Assembly (NCBI GenBank): GCA_963693285.1
Contig: OY848918.1
Coordinates: forward strand, 10,363,162-10,427,161
Direction of reading: 5' to 3'
Origin: Xestospongia muta
Taxonomy: Eukaryota > Porifera > Demospongiae > Haplosclerida > Petrosiidae
DNA: 64,000 nucleotides
Below the pieces are notes generated by a model. It saw only the letters and a program-made list of their open reading frames with translations, ran no database searches and had not been told where the DNA came from. The number at the start of each line of letters is the position of its first letter. The stretch's first letter is position 1. Shown one piece after another: positions 1-11,256 of this stretch. The position numbers and the translations under genes were made by a program.

Positions 1-1
1 T

Positions 2-46
2 AATGAAGATGTTCCTTTTAATTTGGTGGAGATTTATGTCAAGTGA
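2..46 (+). CDS. FL0: 3' end of a C2-type fibrinogen-like secreted protein (partial)
   Basis: The first bases read, in frame, the last residues of the FL family, NEDVPFNLVEIYVK, followed by TGA. This is the C2-type ending also seen at 11256, 18613, 39459 and 47364. The rest of the gene lies left of the window. The downstream flank belongs to the same 3' module found after FL5 and FL13. Whether the upstream part is intact cannot be judged. Confidence 0.85.
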   Translation, partial: NEDVPFNLVEIYVK

Positions 47-472
47 ATTTTGAAATCTGCTGAACTTCTAATGAATTCTTGATAGTGTGTTAGTTATAAT
101 TATGTAAAACAGCAAAACTTGACTTATTAACTGTATGTATTAATATATTGTTTTGTTATCCCTTATTTTGCAAAATTAATTATTTATAAAATCATTATTA
201 GCGATATAACAAAGTACATACTAAGTGTCCACATTGTATAGTCATGATGTGTATACTTCTATTGTGTCCTCTTGTTAGTCCTTGTCATAAAGGAGACTTA
301 TTATCAAACATTTCCCATTAGAATGTATTAAATGATATAATCATTACTTCTATATAATAAGAACAGTAAATTTTAAGAAGTAACAAACCATAATTTTATA
401 ACTTTAACAACACATCATATATGGTCATTGTACTATAATACATGGTCACTAGTTATCATCTCTATATTATAG
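47..472 (+). other. C2-type 3' flank (module F2a), non-coding
   Basis: No gene is seen. The stretch is the standard sequence downstream of C2-type genes. It recurs at about 7680-7860, 18617-18890, 34248-34520, 39460-39890 and 47590-47975. It contains a recognisable phrase, GTCCTCTTGTTAGTCCTTG, and leads straight into the first exon of a USP-like fragment in four of these places. Its repetition shows that FL genes and USP fragments were duplicated together. Confidence 0.75.
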
Positions 473-1109
473 AATTACAAGGTAGTCTTTCTGCTACTCA
501 AGATACATTAAGTGCTGTCTATGCTGATCCATCAATGAAGAAGACGGCGCATCATCATGCTGTACTAGTTCATCAAGGACAAGCTTCAGGTGGTCATTAC
601 TGGGCATATGTAAACAAGAAAAGAGAGAAAGAAACAATGGCTGCTATCAATGACACAGAACCTTTGAAAGAGTCACAAGAAGCTATGCAGGAGAGTTCAG
701 ATGAGAGTGAATTAACTGCTGGTGGTCGGGAAGAGAAACAAGAAGATGGAAGGAGTCAAGATGGTGTAAAAGAGGACAGAGAAATGGAGGCAGAACACAC
801 TGGTCCATCAGGTTCTGAAACTGTTGAGAAACACCCAGTCACTTCCACTGATGGTCTATTAATGACTTCACAGACCAGTCAATCCAGTTTAAAAGCTGGT
901 CAAACTATTATGGCAGGGTTATTGGATTCAGAGGTGTGGCTTAAGTTCAATAATGTCAGTGTCATTGAAGTCAATTGGAAAGAAGTAAAGAGAGAATCAT
1001 TTAATAGTAAGAACTACCATAAGAGTAATTTCAGTTCTAATACAAGTGCTTATTGTCTTGTATATATCAGTGCTGAAGCTCATGAACAATGGGAAGGAAG
1101 TGGTAAGTG

Positions 1110-1230
1110 CATGATGGATGACATGGATGAATGGATGGATGGAAGGATGGATGGAAGGATGGATGGATTGATAAATGAATGGATGGATGTATGAATTAAA
1201 TGGATGAATTAATAGATAGATGGATAAACA
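1110..1230. repeat. ATGG tetranucleotide microsatellite in USP copy A intron 1
   Basis: A degenerate (ATGG)n run with scattered GAT and GAAT changes fills the intron after exon 1. Equivalent runs lie at 12337-12460 and 40527-40720 in copies B and C. Open frames across it are low-complexity artefacts. Confidence 0.8.
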
Positions 1231-2721
1231 GACAGACAAACAGATAGAATCACAAAGATTTCTAATATGACAATATTTTCTTTATTAGTTTCTGGTCAGA
1301 CGTTGACACCCTCCCTTCAGAAGTATGTACAAGACAGTAACAAGGCCTTTGACAATGAAGTTATGGTTTATAACCTCAAAAAACAGAGAGCTCAGAGTTA
1401 AGGAAAAGAACTTATCAAACTAGTTATATCAGTCCGTTTTGTTCCACCTGGTACCACTCTACCTGGCACAGCATCCAATAACTCTGAAATGATAGCATTA
1501 GCCTCTGACACCAAATGAGCTCATGCTGAAAGCCCTCCACCAGAAGATATGCAGGTAATGTAGAACTGATTTCATTATGTTTGACCTTATCATAACTGGG
1601 CATTAAGTAATACTCCACTATCTATTCTCATATATAAAATATAAGTGATATCTTTACATTGTTAGTTGTATTAACAGGTAAGTATTGTCACTAGATGACA
1701 TTTGTGTATTAAAATAGTGATAAAGTCATTAATGATTTACAAGGTCATGGATTGAGTTAGCATTGTCAATATTGGCTCAATTATTTCACTTTCCTACTAA
1801 TATTCTGTACCTAGTAATTGTACATTTGTAATATTTTACTATTTAAATTATGTTGTTTCTTCTGTCATTCAGATTGATCTGGACAATCTACCTCCAATTG
1901 ATCCTCTTCTTCAAGCTCAATTTGAATCAAAAATGGCTCAAAAATTACGACAATTATCAATGGAACTACCTGATTCCATCATAGAACCTAGACTACTTAC
2001 TGAATTTCATTATGCTAGTATCTGTCAGTCAAGTGAAACTGTACGACAAGCTATGTTATTGTCACTAGTGATCAGTGAAGCTGAAAAAGATGACAAGTAA
2101 AAATAAATATATATGAAATTTATAAATAATACTGTTAGTATACAGTCAATTTTATGACAATTATTAGTTGAGGGGATGTCTTTTTAATTTGTTACAGTTT
2201 TTCATTGTCACTTCTGGCAAAGAAGGAACTGCTCACTATTTACAAGAATATACATATCTATGATGAACTGAAAGTAAATAATTAATGGACAGATGGATAG
2301 ATGGATGGATGGACACGAGGACTGACAGCTAGATACATAGAGAGACAGCTGGTCATACAGACATACAGACAGACAAATAGGAGAACATAATATTAGTGAC
2401 TATTTCTTTCTTGTAGCTTGTCCGACGACTCTATTACATGTTCTGTAATGCTTGTTATCATTGTGTCCAAGCTGTCAATGAAGTGAAGAAAGACAAGTTA
2501 GTTCTGACTCCTCACATTAACTATTAATTACATGTAATATATAGTTGCTGTATAGCTTTGGCTAATGCTGTTCAGTCATTTGCTTTGAATGCTCAAATCT
2601 GTCAACTATCTAACCAGAATTTTGCCCTGGAACCTAAAGTACTAGGAGAATTTAGAGCTAGAACTTTATTAGTAAGTGCGACTGTCTACATATACACTAT
2701 GTCATGTAGTATAACTATATA

Positions 2722-2840
2722 TAACTAAATGACTATATGACTAGTATAACTAGTATGACTAGTATAACTAGTATGACTAGTATGACTAGAATGACTAGTA
2801 TAACTAGTATGACTAGTATGATTAGTATGACTGACTAGTA
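2722..2840. repeat. 9-base minisatellite (ACTAGTATG) in USP copy A intron 6
   Basis: Repeats of ACTAGTATG and ACTAGTATA run almost without interruption in the intron between exons 6 and 7. The same repeat is expanded at 13963-14105 in copy B. It is useful for aligning the two duplicated blocks and has no coding meaning. Confidence 0.8.
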
Positions 2841-3394
2841 TTCTTTTTGTCTTTCTATTCACCTACTCATTTCGTTATCTGTCCATTCATCCATCCATTT
2901 AAGTGTTCCTTCATTCATCCATCCAATCATCCATCTATCCATCCATTTAACCAGTCATCCATCTATCCATTCATCTGTTCATTTTAACGTTAATAACAGT
3001 ATTTCCCATTTTAAGGTACATACATTAGATAATGTTTTGTTGTTATAGGAGGTGAGCCAACTAGGTATAGCTGCCTTCAATGCTGGTGAAGTCAGTACTA
3101 GTCTTTTTATTGGCAATGAATACATTGTTCCAAGTTTAAAGGCATTCACACAACATACCTATCCAGGAGATAATCCCATTTTAGAGAAAGTGAGAGAAGA
3201 ATGGTATCAATGTTTGGATCAGAGTTCTCTTACAGAAGGTATGACAAATCATAGCTTACAGTATAATGCTATAAAATAAATATTCTTCACATCACAAAGT
3301 ATAATACATTAAAGTACTTGTTTTTATTATTCTTCTTGTTTAATGGCAACATTGTAGTTACATAGTAATACTATAGTAATATATACTTATATAA

Positions 3395-3440
3395 TAATAA
3401 TATATATATATATATTATATATATATATATAATATATATA

Positions 3441-3502
<62 letters not shown>

Positions 3503-3505
3503 TAT
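3395..3505. repeat. (TA)n microsatellite in USP copy A last intron
   Basis: A nearly pure TA run lies in the last intron of copy A. Shorter versions occur at the same place in copy B (about 14790-14840) and copy D (about 49004-49050), so the run predates the duplications. Confidence 0.85.
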
Positions 3506-3944
3506 GATATAGTAATACTATAGTAGTAAAGTATTACTGAATATGTATACAACTACAAGTGAAGATACTTACATGTATATGTGTGAAACCAAAGTTACTA
3601 TAAAGTAATCAAACTGAATGTACACAATATGCAAGAGAATGTAAGTAGTGACTATGTCTATAAACTATAGAATAGTCAAAAATAACACATACAAAGTAGG
3701 TTAGGTTTATTAAACTTGGTATAATAATTTGATATAATATTATTTATAACTAGATGATTCTGATAAGCTAGCCGATTTATTGGTGAAGATTGTAGAAGAC
3801 TATTCTAAGGCTCCAGACATAAAGGTTCCTGAACTACCTACAACCTTTGATACCCAACGTTTAGCAGCTCAGTTCACTAACACATTCAGAATGTTGTCTG
3901 AACAGCCGTCTTCTCTCCAGTTGGTACAACTTCCTCATTTTTAG

Positions 3945-4705
3945 TGTATAATTGTTTTAGGGAGATCACTGTTATGATAATATTGTTCCTATTGTTCTTA
4001 ATTTATTTCTAATAGGCATTGTCCTTTCTTGTTTTGTGAGGCAACAGTTTTTACTGTATAATTATTATCTAGTATTTCCTTTGTTTGATTTTGTCATGTT
4101 TTAAATTAAATTGTGAATACTTCTGATAATTTGTTTAATAATTAATTGATTGACATTAATATTAAACCATTTGTAATGGACTTTTAAGGGTCTTATCAAC
4201 CTTCTTCTAGCTTTTTAACTTGAATTGTGTCAAGTCCTATAGCAATATAATCACTAGAACTATAATCTGAGAATACCTTTTTGAATTATGCTAAGAGATT
4301 CAGTCCTTTTAACTAAATATAAGTAAATCCTTAAAACAAAAATAAAACATATATCCTGATAGTGGTAATAAATATATGGTCAACTGGATTCTTATTTTGG
4401 GATGTATGTTATGCTGATATTTATTTTAAAACTAATTAATATTAATTTTTGTCTTTTGGTGGTTTATTCATATTATAATTGTGATTTGTCTGGTCACATT
4501 TCCTTTTTAAGCAACCACAAATTATTACAAACATTTCCGACTTGTACTAGCAATGAAGCCAAGTCAACATCCTTTAATATTTCCTGGTGTACTTTTGGGA
4601 AAATATTGTGTATGCTGATATAACTCTATATAGGTTGAATTCTTTAGTGTTTCATTAAGGATGTGGATTTACAATTTCAGATCAATTCCTTTTTCAATTT
4701 GGTAG
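3945..4705 (+). other. Region between USP copy A and the FL1 promoter
   Basis: No convincing gene is seen. The first part is the region after the USP stop codon and is repeated at 15279-15480 and 49412-49640. The second part is the distal upstream region of A-type FL genes and is repeated at 15480-16049. Short open frames here are not conserved between the copies. Confidence 0.6.
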
Positions 4706-4712
4706 TATAAAT
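4706..4712 (+). promoter_or_regulatory. TATA box of FL1 (A-type promoter)
   Basis: TATAAAT lies 77 bases before the FL1 ATG, in the context GGTAGTATAAATTTGAGGCT. The same context occurs before FL4 at 16050, and a close variant occurs before FL13 at 38081. Conservation between paralogues supports a core promoter. Confidence 0.6.
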
Positions 4713-4782
4713 TTGAGGCTCAATGTTACTGTTTGGCATCTTAATCTTCTTACTAGAAGCACTTCACGATAGCACTCTTAAG

Positions 4783-6033
4783 ATGGTTTATTTCTACACT
4801 ATAACTCTAGTGGTTGTTATTGCTAGTGTCGCTTTTACTGGTAGCGTCAGTGGTAATGATGGCTCTGATACATGTCTTTCTACCTCTTCTCTCAAATTTA
4901 TCGAACAAGCTCTAGCTAATATTAGCAATCAACTTGGACATGTTGGAACTAGAGATCCCTCTGATGTTGGAGAGTCTCTTACTTGTTTTACAAGTCTCCT
5001 TCAGCTGTCTTGGTTGAGGGAGTTACTAGGTGAGTTTAAGAAGAGATCACCTTCAGACAAACAACAAGGACTATATGTCTTGAGTCGTGTTGAGCTGTTA
5101 CTGAACACCTCCATTCAAGATCTAACTAGTAGACTAGACGCTGTAGAGTTCAAAACTGACCTGTTATTAAGACATAGTAATATAACTCACAATACTCTGA
5201 CATCTATTGATGATAAACTAAATAATGATAGTGATAACTATACACCTTCTCCTTTACTTCATTCATGTGAGGAGATCAAAAGTAAATGGCCAAGCAGTCC
5301 TTCAGACTATTACATTATAGCTGATAGTCATGGCCATGCTCGTCATGTGTACTGTTATATGGAGGAGTTGTGTAATTCCACAGGAGGTTGGATGAGGGTA
5401 GCTTATCTTAACATGACAGATAGCAGTGAGAAATGTCCTGATGGATTTAGACTTTATAGTGAAAATGGTGTTCGAGCATGTGGTCGACCAGTTAGTAGTG
5501 GAGGTAGCTGTGTAGGAATAACATTTCCATCAGGTAACATTGAGTACTCTCAAGTGTGTGGTAAAGTTATAGGATATCAAGTTGGGGCCTCTGATGGAGC
5601 ACGCACTAAAACAAACAATATTAACTCACGATCATTTTATGCTGATGGAGTTAGTTTAACTCATGGTAATCCTCGTAACCATATTTGGACTTTTATGGTC
5701 GGTCAAGCAGAAAATGTAGACTATAGTCGTTGTCCCTGTGGTACACCAAATCCTCCTACTTCACCATCATTTGTTGGGAGAGACTATTACTGTGAGTCTG
5801 GTAATCTTGATTCTTTTTATACGCATGGTAAATTTTATCCCAATGATTCACTGTGGGATGGTCATCAATGTGGTAGCAGAGAAACTGCCTGTTGTCAACG
5901 TACTGGTATACCTTGGTTTAATAAGAAATTCAATTACTCCACTACTGACAACATACAGATGAGTATTTGTCTTGATGAAGGTACATCTGATGAAGATTGT
6001 GCTGTTGGCCAGTATGAGATTTATATCAAATAG
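4783..6033 (+). CDS. FL1: secreted fibrinogen-like protein, type A stalk + C1 domain
   Basis: An intact single-exon gene of 416 residues. The start at 4783 (AAGATGG context) is chosen over an in-frame ATG at 4723 because all A-type paralogues begin M(V/M)YFY at this point. A hydrophobic signal peptide occupies about residues 1-20. A stalk predicted to be coiled coil follows, then from HSCEEIKSKWP the conserved core with GGWMRVAYLNMTD and CGRPVSSGGSC, and then the C1 module with HGNPRNHIWTF, PSFVGRDYYCESGN, LWDGHQCG, PWFNKKF and the YEIYIK end. Several N-glycosylation sequons are present. Compared with FL7 the stalk lacks about 27 residues in frame, between TSRL and KTDLLLRH. The opening of the domain resembles a fibrinogen-related domain. 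The ligand and role are unknown; a secreted recognition or matrix role is inference. Confidence 0.9.
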   Translation: MVYFYTITLVVVIASVAFTGSVSGNDGSDTCLSTSSLKFIEQALANISNQLGHVGTRDPSDVGESLTCFTSLLQLSWLRELLGEFKKRSPSDKQQGLYVLSRVELLLNTSIQDLTSRLDAVEFKTDLLLRHSNITHNTLTSIDDKLNNDSDNYTPSPLLHSCEEIKSKWPSSPSDYYIIADSHGHARHVYCYMEELCNSTGGWMRVAYLNMTDSSEKCPDGFRLYSENGVRACGRPVSSGGSCVGITFPSGNIEYSQVCGKVIGYQVGASDGARTKTNNINSRSFYADGVSLTHGNPRNHIWTFMVGQAENVDYSRCPCGTPNPPTSPSFVGRDYYCESGNLDSFYTHGKFYPNDSLWDGHQCGSRETACCQRTGIPWFNKKFNYSTTDNIQMSICLDEGTSDEDCAVGQYEIYIK

Positions 6034-6972
6034 TTTGTAAAATACACATAACAATAAGTGACTCTAGGTTTTGTGACTTTGTCACTGCATACACTTTTGT
6101 TTTTTTCCTATTCTAATATACTAATATAATACAAAAATGATGCAATCTTGTAATGTCTTAAGTTTGATTTACTAATGGACATGAGAAAGTATACATAATC
6201 AACCACTTAACAAATGGAAGTGAAAGGTCAAGCTGTTTATCAATTTCTTTTGGTAACTGTTGCCATAGAGTAAGAAATTATTTATGTCACACCATTTGGT
6301 TCATGATCTGATAAATAGTAGGAGTGGTATTACCATCCTTAATTACTTTTTATACTGTTCTAACCACACCCCAAGTCTGCTAAACCCTAATACATAGTAC
6401 CAAATGTATATTCTAATGACTTCTGAACTTAGTAAAGATCAAATTTCACACAATCAACACTCCATAGTTATTTTTATAAGAGTGTGTCCTTTAAGTGATT
6501 AACTATCAGCTTAGGGCAGTTCTTGAAGGTGGAGGTTATCTTTTTGAAGCTAAGGAAAGAATCTCATAGTAGATATATCATTTAAAATAATAATTAGTTG
6601 GTATAGCTGTAGTGACTGTCAGTAAATAACTTCTTATGAAATATAATTCTGGTAACATTACTTTTTTTTAGCTATAAAGAATCAATAGTTTATGACCAGG
6701 GGTGGTAGTCATGATATCCATTTTCGTCCTAGCCTTCACCTCTCACAGGTTGAGTTGGTAATCATGTTATAAACTTTCTTTATTTACTTACAATGACCAT
6801 CACTTAATGATTACAACTACAGACTATTAGACTTCATGTCTGTTTGCCCTAGAGCTGGATTATTAAAATAACCATTATCTTGTGAACATCAATATATAGT
6901 TAAGTACATCTGTTACTCAAGACAATTACTAATAGTCTGCTGAAGTTCTCAAGATAAATGTAATACCTTGTT

Positions 6973-7003
<31 letters not shown>

Positions 7004-7125
7004 ACATTAGTGAACAGTGTTATGACAAAGTATAAAAGAAGTTTCCACATTGTATGATCACAATGTGTATGCTTGTATTTGTGTCCTTTTGTTGGTTTAT
7101 ATCATAACACCCCATCTGTCATAGA
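6034..7125 (+). other. C1-type 3' flank and spacer
   Basis: No gene is seen. The stretch begins with module F1, containing ATAACAATAAGTGACTC and TTTGTGACTTTGTCACTGC, which also follows FL6, FL7, FL8 and FL9. Further along are blocks repeated at 28020-28600, 30060-30560 and 44400-44650. At 6540 it contains the uninterrupted phrase TTTTTGAAGCTAAGGAAAG, which is an empty site for the MITE found at 36337. A (CA)n run with a TA tail lies at about 6974-7003. Confidence 0.65.
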
Positions 7126-7260
7126 TGAGAAGCTATGCAGGAGCATTCAGATGAGAGTGAATTAACTGCTGAACCAGCTGGTGGTCAGGAAGAAAAGCAA
7201 GAAGATAGAGGACAGAGTGTGTAAAGGAAGACAGAGAAATGGAGGTAGAACACACAGGTC
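7126..7260 (+). pseudogene. Scrap of USP25/28-like exon 1 (fragment E)
   Basis: About 135 bases match the acidic insert of USP exon 1, including GAAGCTATGCAGGAG and the segment encoding ESELTA. It carries an insertion and a TAA. It joins directly to the FL2 fragment, giving a chimera of two unrelated gene scraps that suggests illegitimate recombination. Confidence 0.65.
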
Positions 7261-7677
7261 AGTGATAACATTAATGGAAAATATGCAGAAGGTATTATTA
7301 GTCTGACACATAGTAGCCCTCGTAAACATATCTGGAGTTTTATAGGAGGAGTACGTGAAAACTATGATTTAAATAAGTGTCCTTGTGGTACTAGTGGTGC
7401 TGTGAGTGCTCCATCATTTGTTGGTACAGACTATTACTGTGAGTCTGATAATCCTAACAGCTATTGGCAGGATGATAAATTTTACATTACTAATCCACTC
7501 TGGGATGGCAAAGGTTGTGGTAGTATTGAGAAACCTTGTTGTACTCGATCAAATCTTCCATGGTTTCATAAGACTGTGGTAATCAACGACTGACTCCACT
7601 GAAATGAGACTATGTGGAAATGAAGAACTAACAGTGAAGATGTTCTCTTTAATTTTTTTGAGATTTATATAAAGTGA
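7261..7677 (+). pseudogene. FL2: fragment of a C2-type FL gene
   Basis: Only the C-terminal half remains: INGKYAEGIISLTHSSPRKH, PSFVGTDYYCESDN, LWDGKGCG, and then PWFHKT before a frameshift near 7573. The last family residues (IEMRLCGN region, FEIYIK) are recognisable in shifted frames up to TGA at 7675. There is no promoter, signal peptide or core. Loop residues resemble FL13 more than FL3, so the donor is a third C2 subtype. Confidence 0.8.
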
Positions 7678-9960
7678 AATTTGAACTGCTAAATTTCTAA
7701 CTAAATCTCAATGTTGTGTTATTTATAATTATGCAAGACATTTTGTTAACAAAAGTTGACTTGTTAACTGAATGTAGTAATAAATGACTGTTATGTTCCC
7801 CCTTCTTTTAGCATAATATAATTATTAATCATTTGTAAAAATGTCATTAGCGATTAGTACAAACAGTGTCCACATTTTATAGCAAAGTATTCTGTCAGTA
7901 ATGTTTTAGGGTAGGGTTTAGTATTTATCAGCAGTCAGTTATTACTTTGTGTTGTTGTGTATTGTGATACTGGTCCCACATTTATTGACTTTAAAACTTT
8001 AATATGATCTATGGTAATAGTCTTGTTATAAAATTATATTATACATACATCATGTTAACTATGTTTATCACCTAATCATTTGACTTTTTGGGTTGAGTAA
8101 ATTTCTTGTTATAACTGACCTTGATCTTAAATTTGATTATTTATTTAACCAGGTAGATCCTATAACATTAGCTGTATTCCTTTGCCATAACTGAGTAAAT
8201 TCTTTGACCTTAACTGTGTTAGAATTCTTGATTTAAAATAAGTGAATTTTTGTTGTATCCACACATGGCAATGTATATTTTAAAACTTTATTTGTAATGT
8301 CTTTGTACATACCTTAAACCCACTATCAATTAGGTGTACTGATTTATAGTGACTATTGTAATAAATGCTAAACTTTATATATAGTAAAACCAGTTTTGTT
8401 ATGGACTTGTTTAGAGTCATATCCACACTTTTCTAGCTTTCTAATGTCAACTTGTAAAGTCCTACTAGTAATAACTATTACAAAATTGATTTTTTGAATT
8501 GTACTCTTGTTTAAAGAAATTCAGTCTTCTAAAGGTCAGTTATCTCAAAACTCTTATTTTTTTCTTAATATTGAAATACCTTTAATAGTAAACATAACTT
8601 CCTCTGAATAGTGATAGTGTTGACTATGAATACCAGTTGATATGACAGATATTGTCCAGTATTATAATCTTCTCATTATAAGATAGTCTCCTATGTACCA
8701 GTTGTTGTTCACCATTTGTTAACATTCCTTGACGTACATTGGAATGTTTTAATTTGTTAAATAAATTTGATTGTTTAATGGCTCCACGTGACAATGACAA
8801 TATAGACATCCCTACATAGTAGGCACACAGAAATACCTGATCACAATATATTTGAATGTTAACATTATGCTTTGTTGTGAACTCATTACTGACTTAACTT
8901 TCTATGTAAGTTAACAGCCTTTTACTTTAGACTTTTTATGTGACTGCTTGCCTCAATCTCTGCTACAACTATTATGATGAATGACCATTACTCCCCTGAC
9001 ATTGTGGCTACTATTGTAGAGATATCCATACTGCTATTCCTACTTCGGACTTGTTTAAAATGACTTTTACCAACATCCCTATATTTTAAAGATTTTTAAT
9101 TTTATTATTTTAATGAAATATTTAGTGTATTAATCAAACTCTGTATTGTAGATACCTCTATACTAACTTGTAAGTGGGTGTGGTCGTTTGGTCAATGGTT
9201 AATTAACTAATAGTTATATAACTTTATCAATTAATGGTTGTTAACATTATTAATCACAGTACATAGTTTCTATTTACTTATGTAGCTAGGTTACATTACT
9301 ATGTGCTGACATATCCTTATTATATTTGATGTGTTCAGGTCATTTGATTTTATACACGTTATATACAATATCTTTCTTAGTGCACTATTATTTCTATTTC
9401 ATCGAATGGAATGATGAACAGGCGGCTAATAGCATTACTGTTAAAGTGGTTGGTGCATGCATCATATACCTTGCAAGCATTTTTTCAGAGTGTTTCAACA
9501 CAGGCCTGATCAGGGTTGTCCTTGAATCAGTGTATCTCTGAGAAAGAAGAACCCTAGTAGATGTTGTAATTGCTTATTTTTTCAAAGGTTGAGAAAGGAT
9601 GTTAAGAGAGAAATTAAATTATTGGATTATTGAGTTAGTCCTGGAGGTGTAGTTTTCTAAACCTCAAGTAGGAGAACCTTGATTGATGTTTAGGTTATCC
9701 TTGAGGTAGTATTATCTTTTCAATAGGTGAAGGAGGAGAGATTTTAGTGTAATGTTTCTGGCAATGTTATCTTTTCAAAGAAGGTTATATCAAGGCAGTC
9801 CTTGGGCCATTGTTATCATATTTAATAGTTTGGAATGGGTAACATTACAATAGATCTTATCTTTTCAGAGGTTAAGAAAGGATGTTAATTCACTGGAAAA
9901 TCAAACCCTCTAGTCGTTATCCAATTTTAGATGACTTAGTTATCTCATTATCTCAGTGAG
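7678..9960 (+). other. Spacer and distal upstream region of FL3
   Basis: No supported gene. It starts with the C2-type F2a flank. From about 8040 it holds an upstream block shared with 20270-20920 and 35640-35850. From about 8880 to 9960 it is the long upstream region of B-type genes, closely repeated at 22650-23745 (before FL8) and 25350-26450 (before FL9). That last block contains several short GAGGTTAAGAAAGGATG-like repeats. Short open frames at 8624-8809 and 9326-9541 are not conserved in the other copies. Confidence 0.6.
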
Positions 9961-9984
9961 TATATATAAGGTAGACAGTCTACC
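9961..9984 (+). promoter_or_regulatory. B-type core promoter of FL3: TATA box plus palindrome
   Basis: TATATATAAG at 9961-9970 is followed at once by the near-perfect inverted repeat GGTAGACAGTCTACC (9970-9984). The ATG is 34 bases further on. The same pair occurs before FL9 (26451-26474). It is altered before FL8, where extra bases break the palindrome, and before FL14. The palindrome lies about where transcription should start, so it could be a protein-binding site or a 5' UTR hairpin. Confidence 0.6.
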
Positions 9985-10017
9985 ACATAACAAGAGTAGA
10001 ACAGTCGAAGAATTACA

Positions 10018-11256
10018 ATGACTTCCCATCTATCTTTATTTGTAGTCATACTAGTTATTACTGGTATGTCTAATCCATTAAGTCATTCTGATGGCGATAG
10101 TAGTATAGATGATGCCATAGCTAACCTGACTGCTGCTATTAATCAACTCCTTACTAAATCTTCTCTCAGTAGCTGTCCACCTTGTGAAGATGGTAGTAAT
10201 CCAACTAGTCCCATACAACTTGTTGTATCACAACAACTACTATCTAACTCACCAACTAAATGTAATAAAATGATCAAAGAACTCACGGAGACTATTGTTG
10301 CTAATATATCCAGGTTAGAGACAAGGTTGTACAATGAAGGCATTATAAAGATACTTGAGATTGTCAATGATTTCAATAGGAGTATGGCTAGATTAAAAGA
10401 TAATATTAATGACATTAAAGAAGATATTAATACTCTTCAAGATATTCATGAGAACACTACTACAGAGAAATGTCCTCCTCCATCATTATTACTTCCTCAT
10501 TCGTGTGAAGAGATCAAAAAGAGATGTCTAGACTGTCCTTCAGACAATTACATTATAGCTGATAATCGCAGCATTGCTCGTCATGTGTACTGTTATATGG
10601 AGGAGTTGTGCAATTCCACAGGAGGTTGGATGAGGGTAGCTTATCTTAACATGACAGATAGCAGTGAGAAATGTCCTGATGAATTTAGACTGTATAAAGA
10701 AAATGGTGTTCGAGCATGTGGTCGACCAGTTAGTAGTGGAGGTAGCTGTGTAGGAATAACATTTCCATCAGGTAACATTGAGTACTCTCAAGTGTGTGGT
10801 AAAGTTATTGGATATCAATTTGGATCTCCTGATGGCCCAGTTGGTAATGATATTAATGGATATTATATAGATGGTATTAGTCTGACACATGGTAGTCCTC
10901 GAAAACACATCTGGAGTTTTATATCTGGACCGTATGAAAACCATCATGCAAGCCACTGTCCCTGTGGTACTGTTGGTCAATGGAATGCTTCATCATTCGT
11001 TGGTACTGACTATTACTGTGAGTCTGGTAATCCTACAACTGGTTGGGCCCCTAAACTTTATACTAATGATCTCCTCTGGGATGGCCAAGGCTGTGGTTAC
11101 ATTGAAGGACCTTGCTGTAACCGATCCAATTTACCTTGGTTTCATAACCAACTGGGGTACTTTACAACTGATTCCATTGAAATGAGGTTATGTTGTGATG
11201 GAGCTACAAATAATGAAGATGTTCCCTTTAATTTGGTGGAGATTTATGTCAAATGA
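10018..11256 (+). CDS. FL3: secreted fibrinogen-like protein, type B1 stalk + C2 domain
   Basis: An intact single-exon gene of 412 residues. The start is in the ACAATGAC context shared by every B-type member. The signal peptide is about residues 1-23 (hydrophobic VVILVITGMSN). The B1 stalk has CPPCED at 53-58, the block IQLVVSQQLL, and a heptad-like stretch of about 85-145 (NRSMARLKDNINDIKEDINT) that is likely coiled coil. The C-terminal domain starts at SCEEIKKRC (162) and has GGWMRVAYLNMTD, CGRPVSSGG, DGISLTHGSPRKHIWSF, PCGTVG, SFVGTDYYCESGN, LWDGQGCG, PWFHNQLGY, RLCCDGA and the LVEIYVK end. Many sequons suggest a glycosylated secreted protein. From the core to the 3' flank it is almost identical to FL4, which has a different stalk. 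Confidence 0.9.
   Translation: MTSHLSLFVVILVITGMSNPLSHSDGDSSIDDAIANLTAAINQLLTKSSLSSCPPCEDGSNPTSPIQLVVSQQLLSNSPTKCNKMIKELTETIVANISRLETRLYNEGIIKILEIVNDFNRSMARLKDNINDIKEDINTLQDIHENTTTEKCPPPSLLLPHSCEEIKKRCLDCPSDNYIIADNRSIARHVYCYMEELCNSTGGWMRVAYLNMTDSSEKCPDEFRLYKENGVRACGRPVSSGGSCVGITFPSGNIEYSQVCGKVIGYQFGSPDGPVGNDINGYYIDGISLTHGSPRKHIWSFISGPYENHHASHCPCGTVGQWNASSFVGTDYYCESGNPTTGWAPKLYTNDLLWDGQGCGYIEGPCCNRSNLPWFHNQLGYFTTDSIEMRLCCDGATNNEDVPFNLVEIYVK

Larger units (their letters stand above)
473..3944 (+). pseudogene. USP25/28-like deubiquitinase, 3' half, copy A (broken)
   Basis: Eight exons can be drawn with GT-AG borders: 473-1102, 1289-1554, 1873-2096, 2198-2273, 2417-2496, 2545-2671, 3049-3238 and 3754-3944. 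The phases agree throughout. Exon 1 carries the C-terminal part of a USP catalytic domain: HAVLVHQGQASGGHYWAYV contains the catalytic His, and after an acidic insert of about 110 residues comes VWLKFNNVSVIEVNW and then SAYCLVYI. This order matches USP25/USP28. The usual triad Asp/Asn position reads NN here. The half with the catalytic Cys is absent, because upstream is an FL 3' flank. Exon 2 has two in-frame stops: TAA at 1399 (AAA in copy C) and TGA at 1516 (CGA or CAA in other copies). It is therefore a decayed, 5'-truncated duplicate. A functional parent gene elsewhere is inferred. Confidence 0.8.

Noticed and set aside
442..472. Start of a protein at an ATG just before USP exon 1
   Set aside because: The sequence before 473 ends in TATTATAG, a splice acceptor, and the phase of exon 1 agrees with an upstream exon. 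The ATG is intronic.
9326..9541. Small hydrophobic protein upstream of FL3
   Set aside because: The equivalent stretches before FL8 and FL9 are interrupted by indels and stops, so there is no sign of coding constraint.
10889..11185. Second + strand frame inside FL3 (and equivalents in FL4, FL11, FL13, FL16)
   Set aside because: It is an alternate frame of the highly conserved domain, so its conservation between copies follows from the real frame. It has no independent start context.
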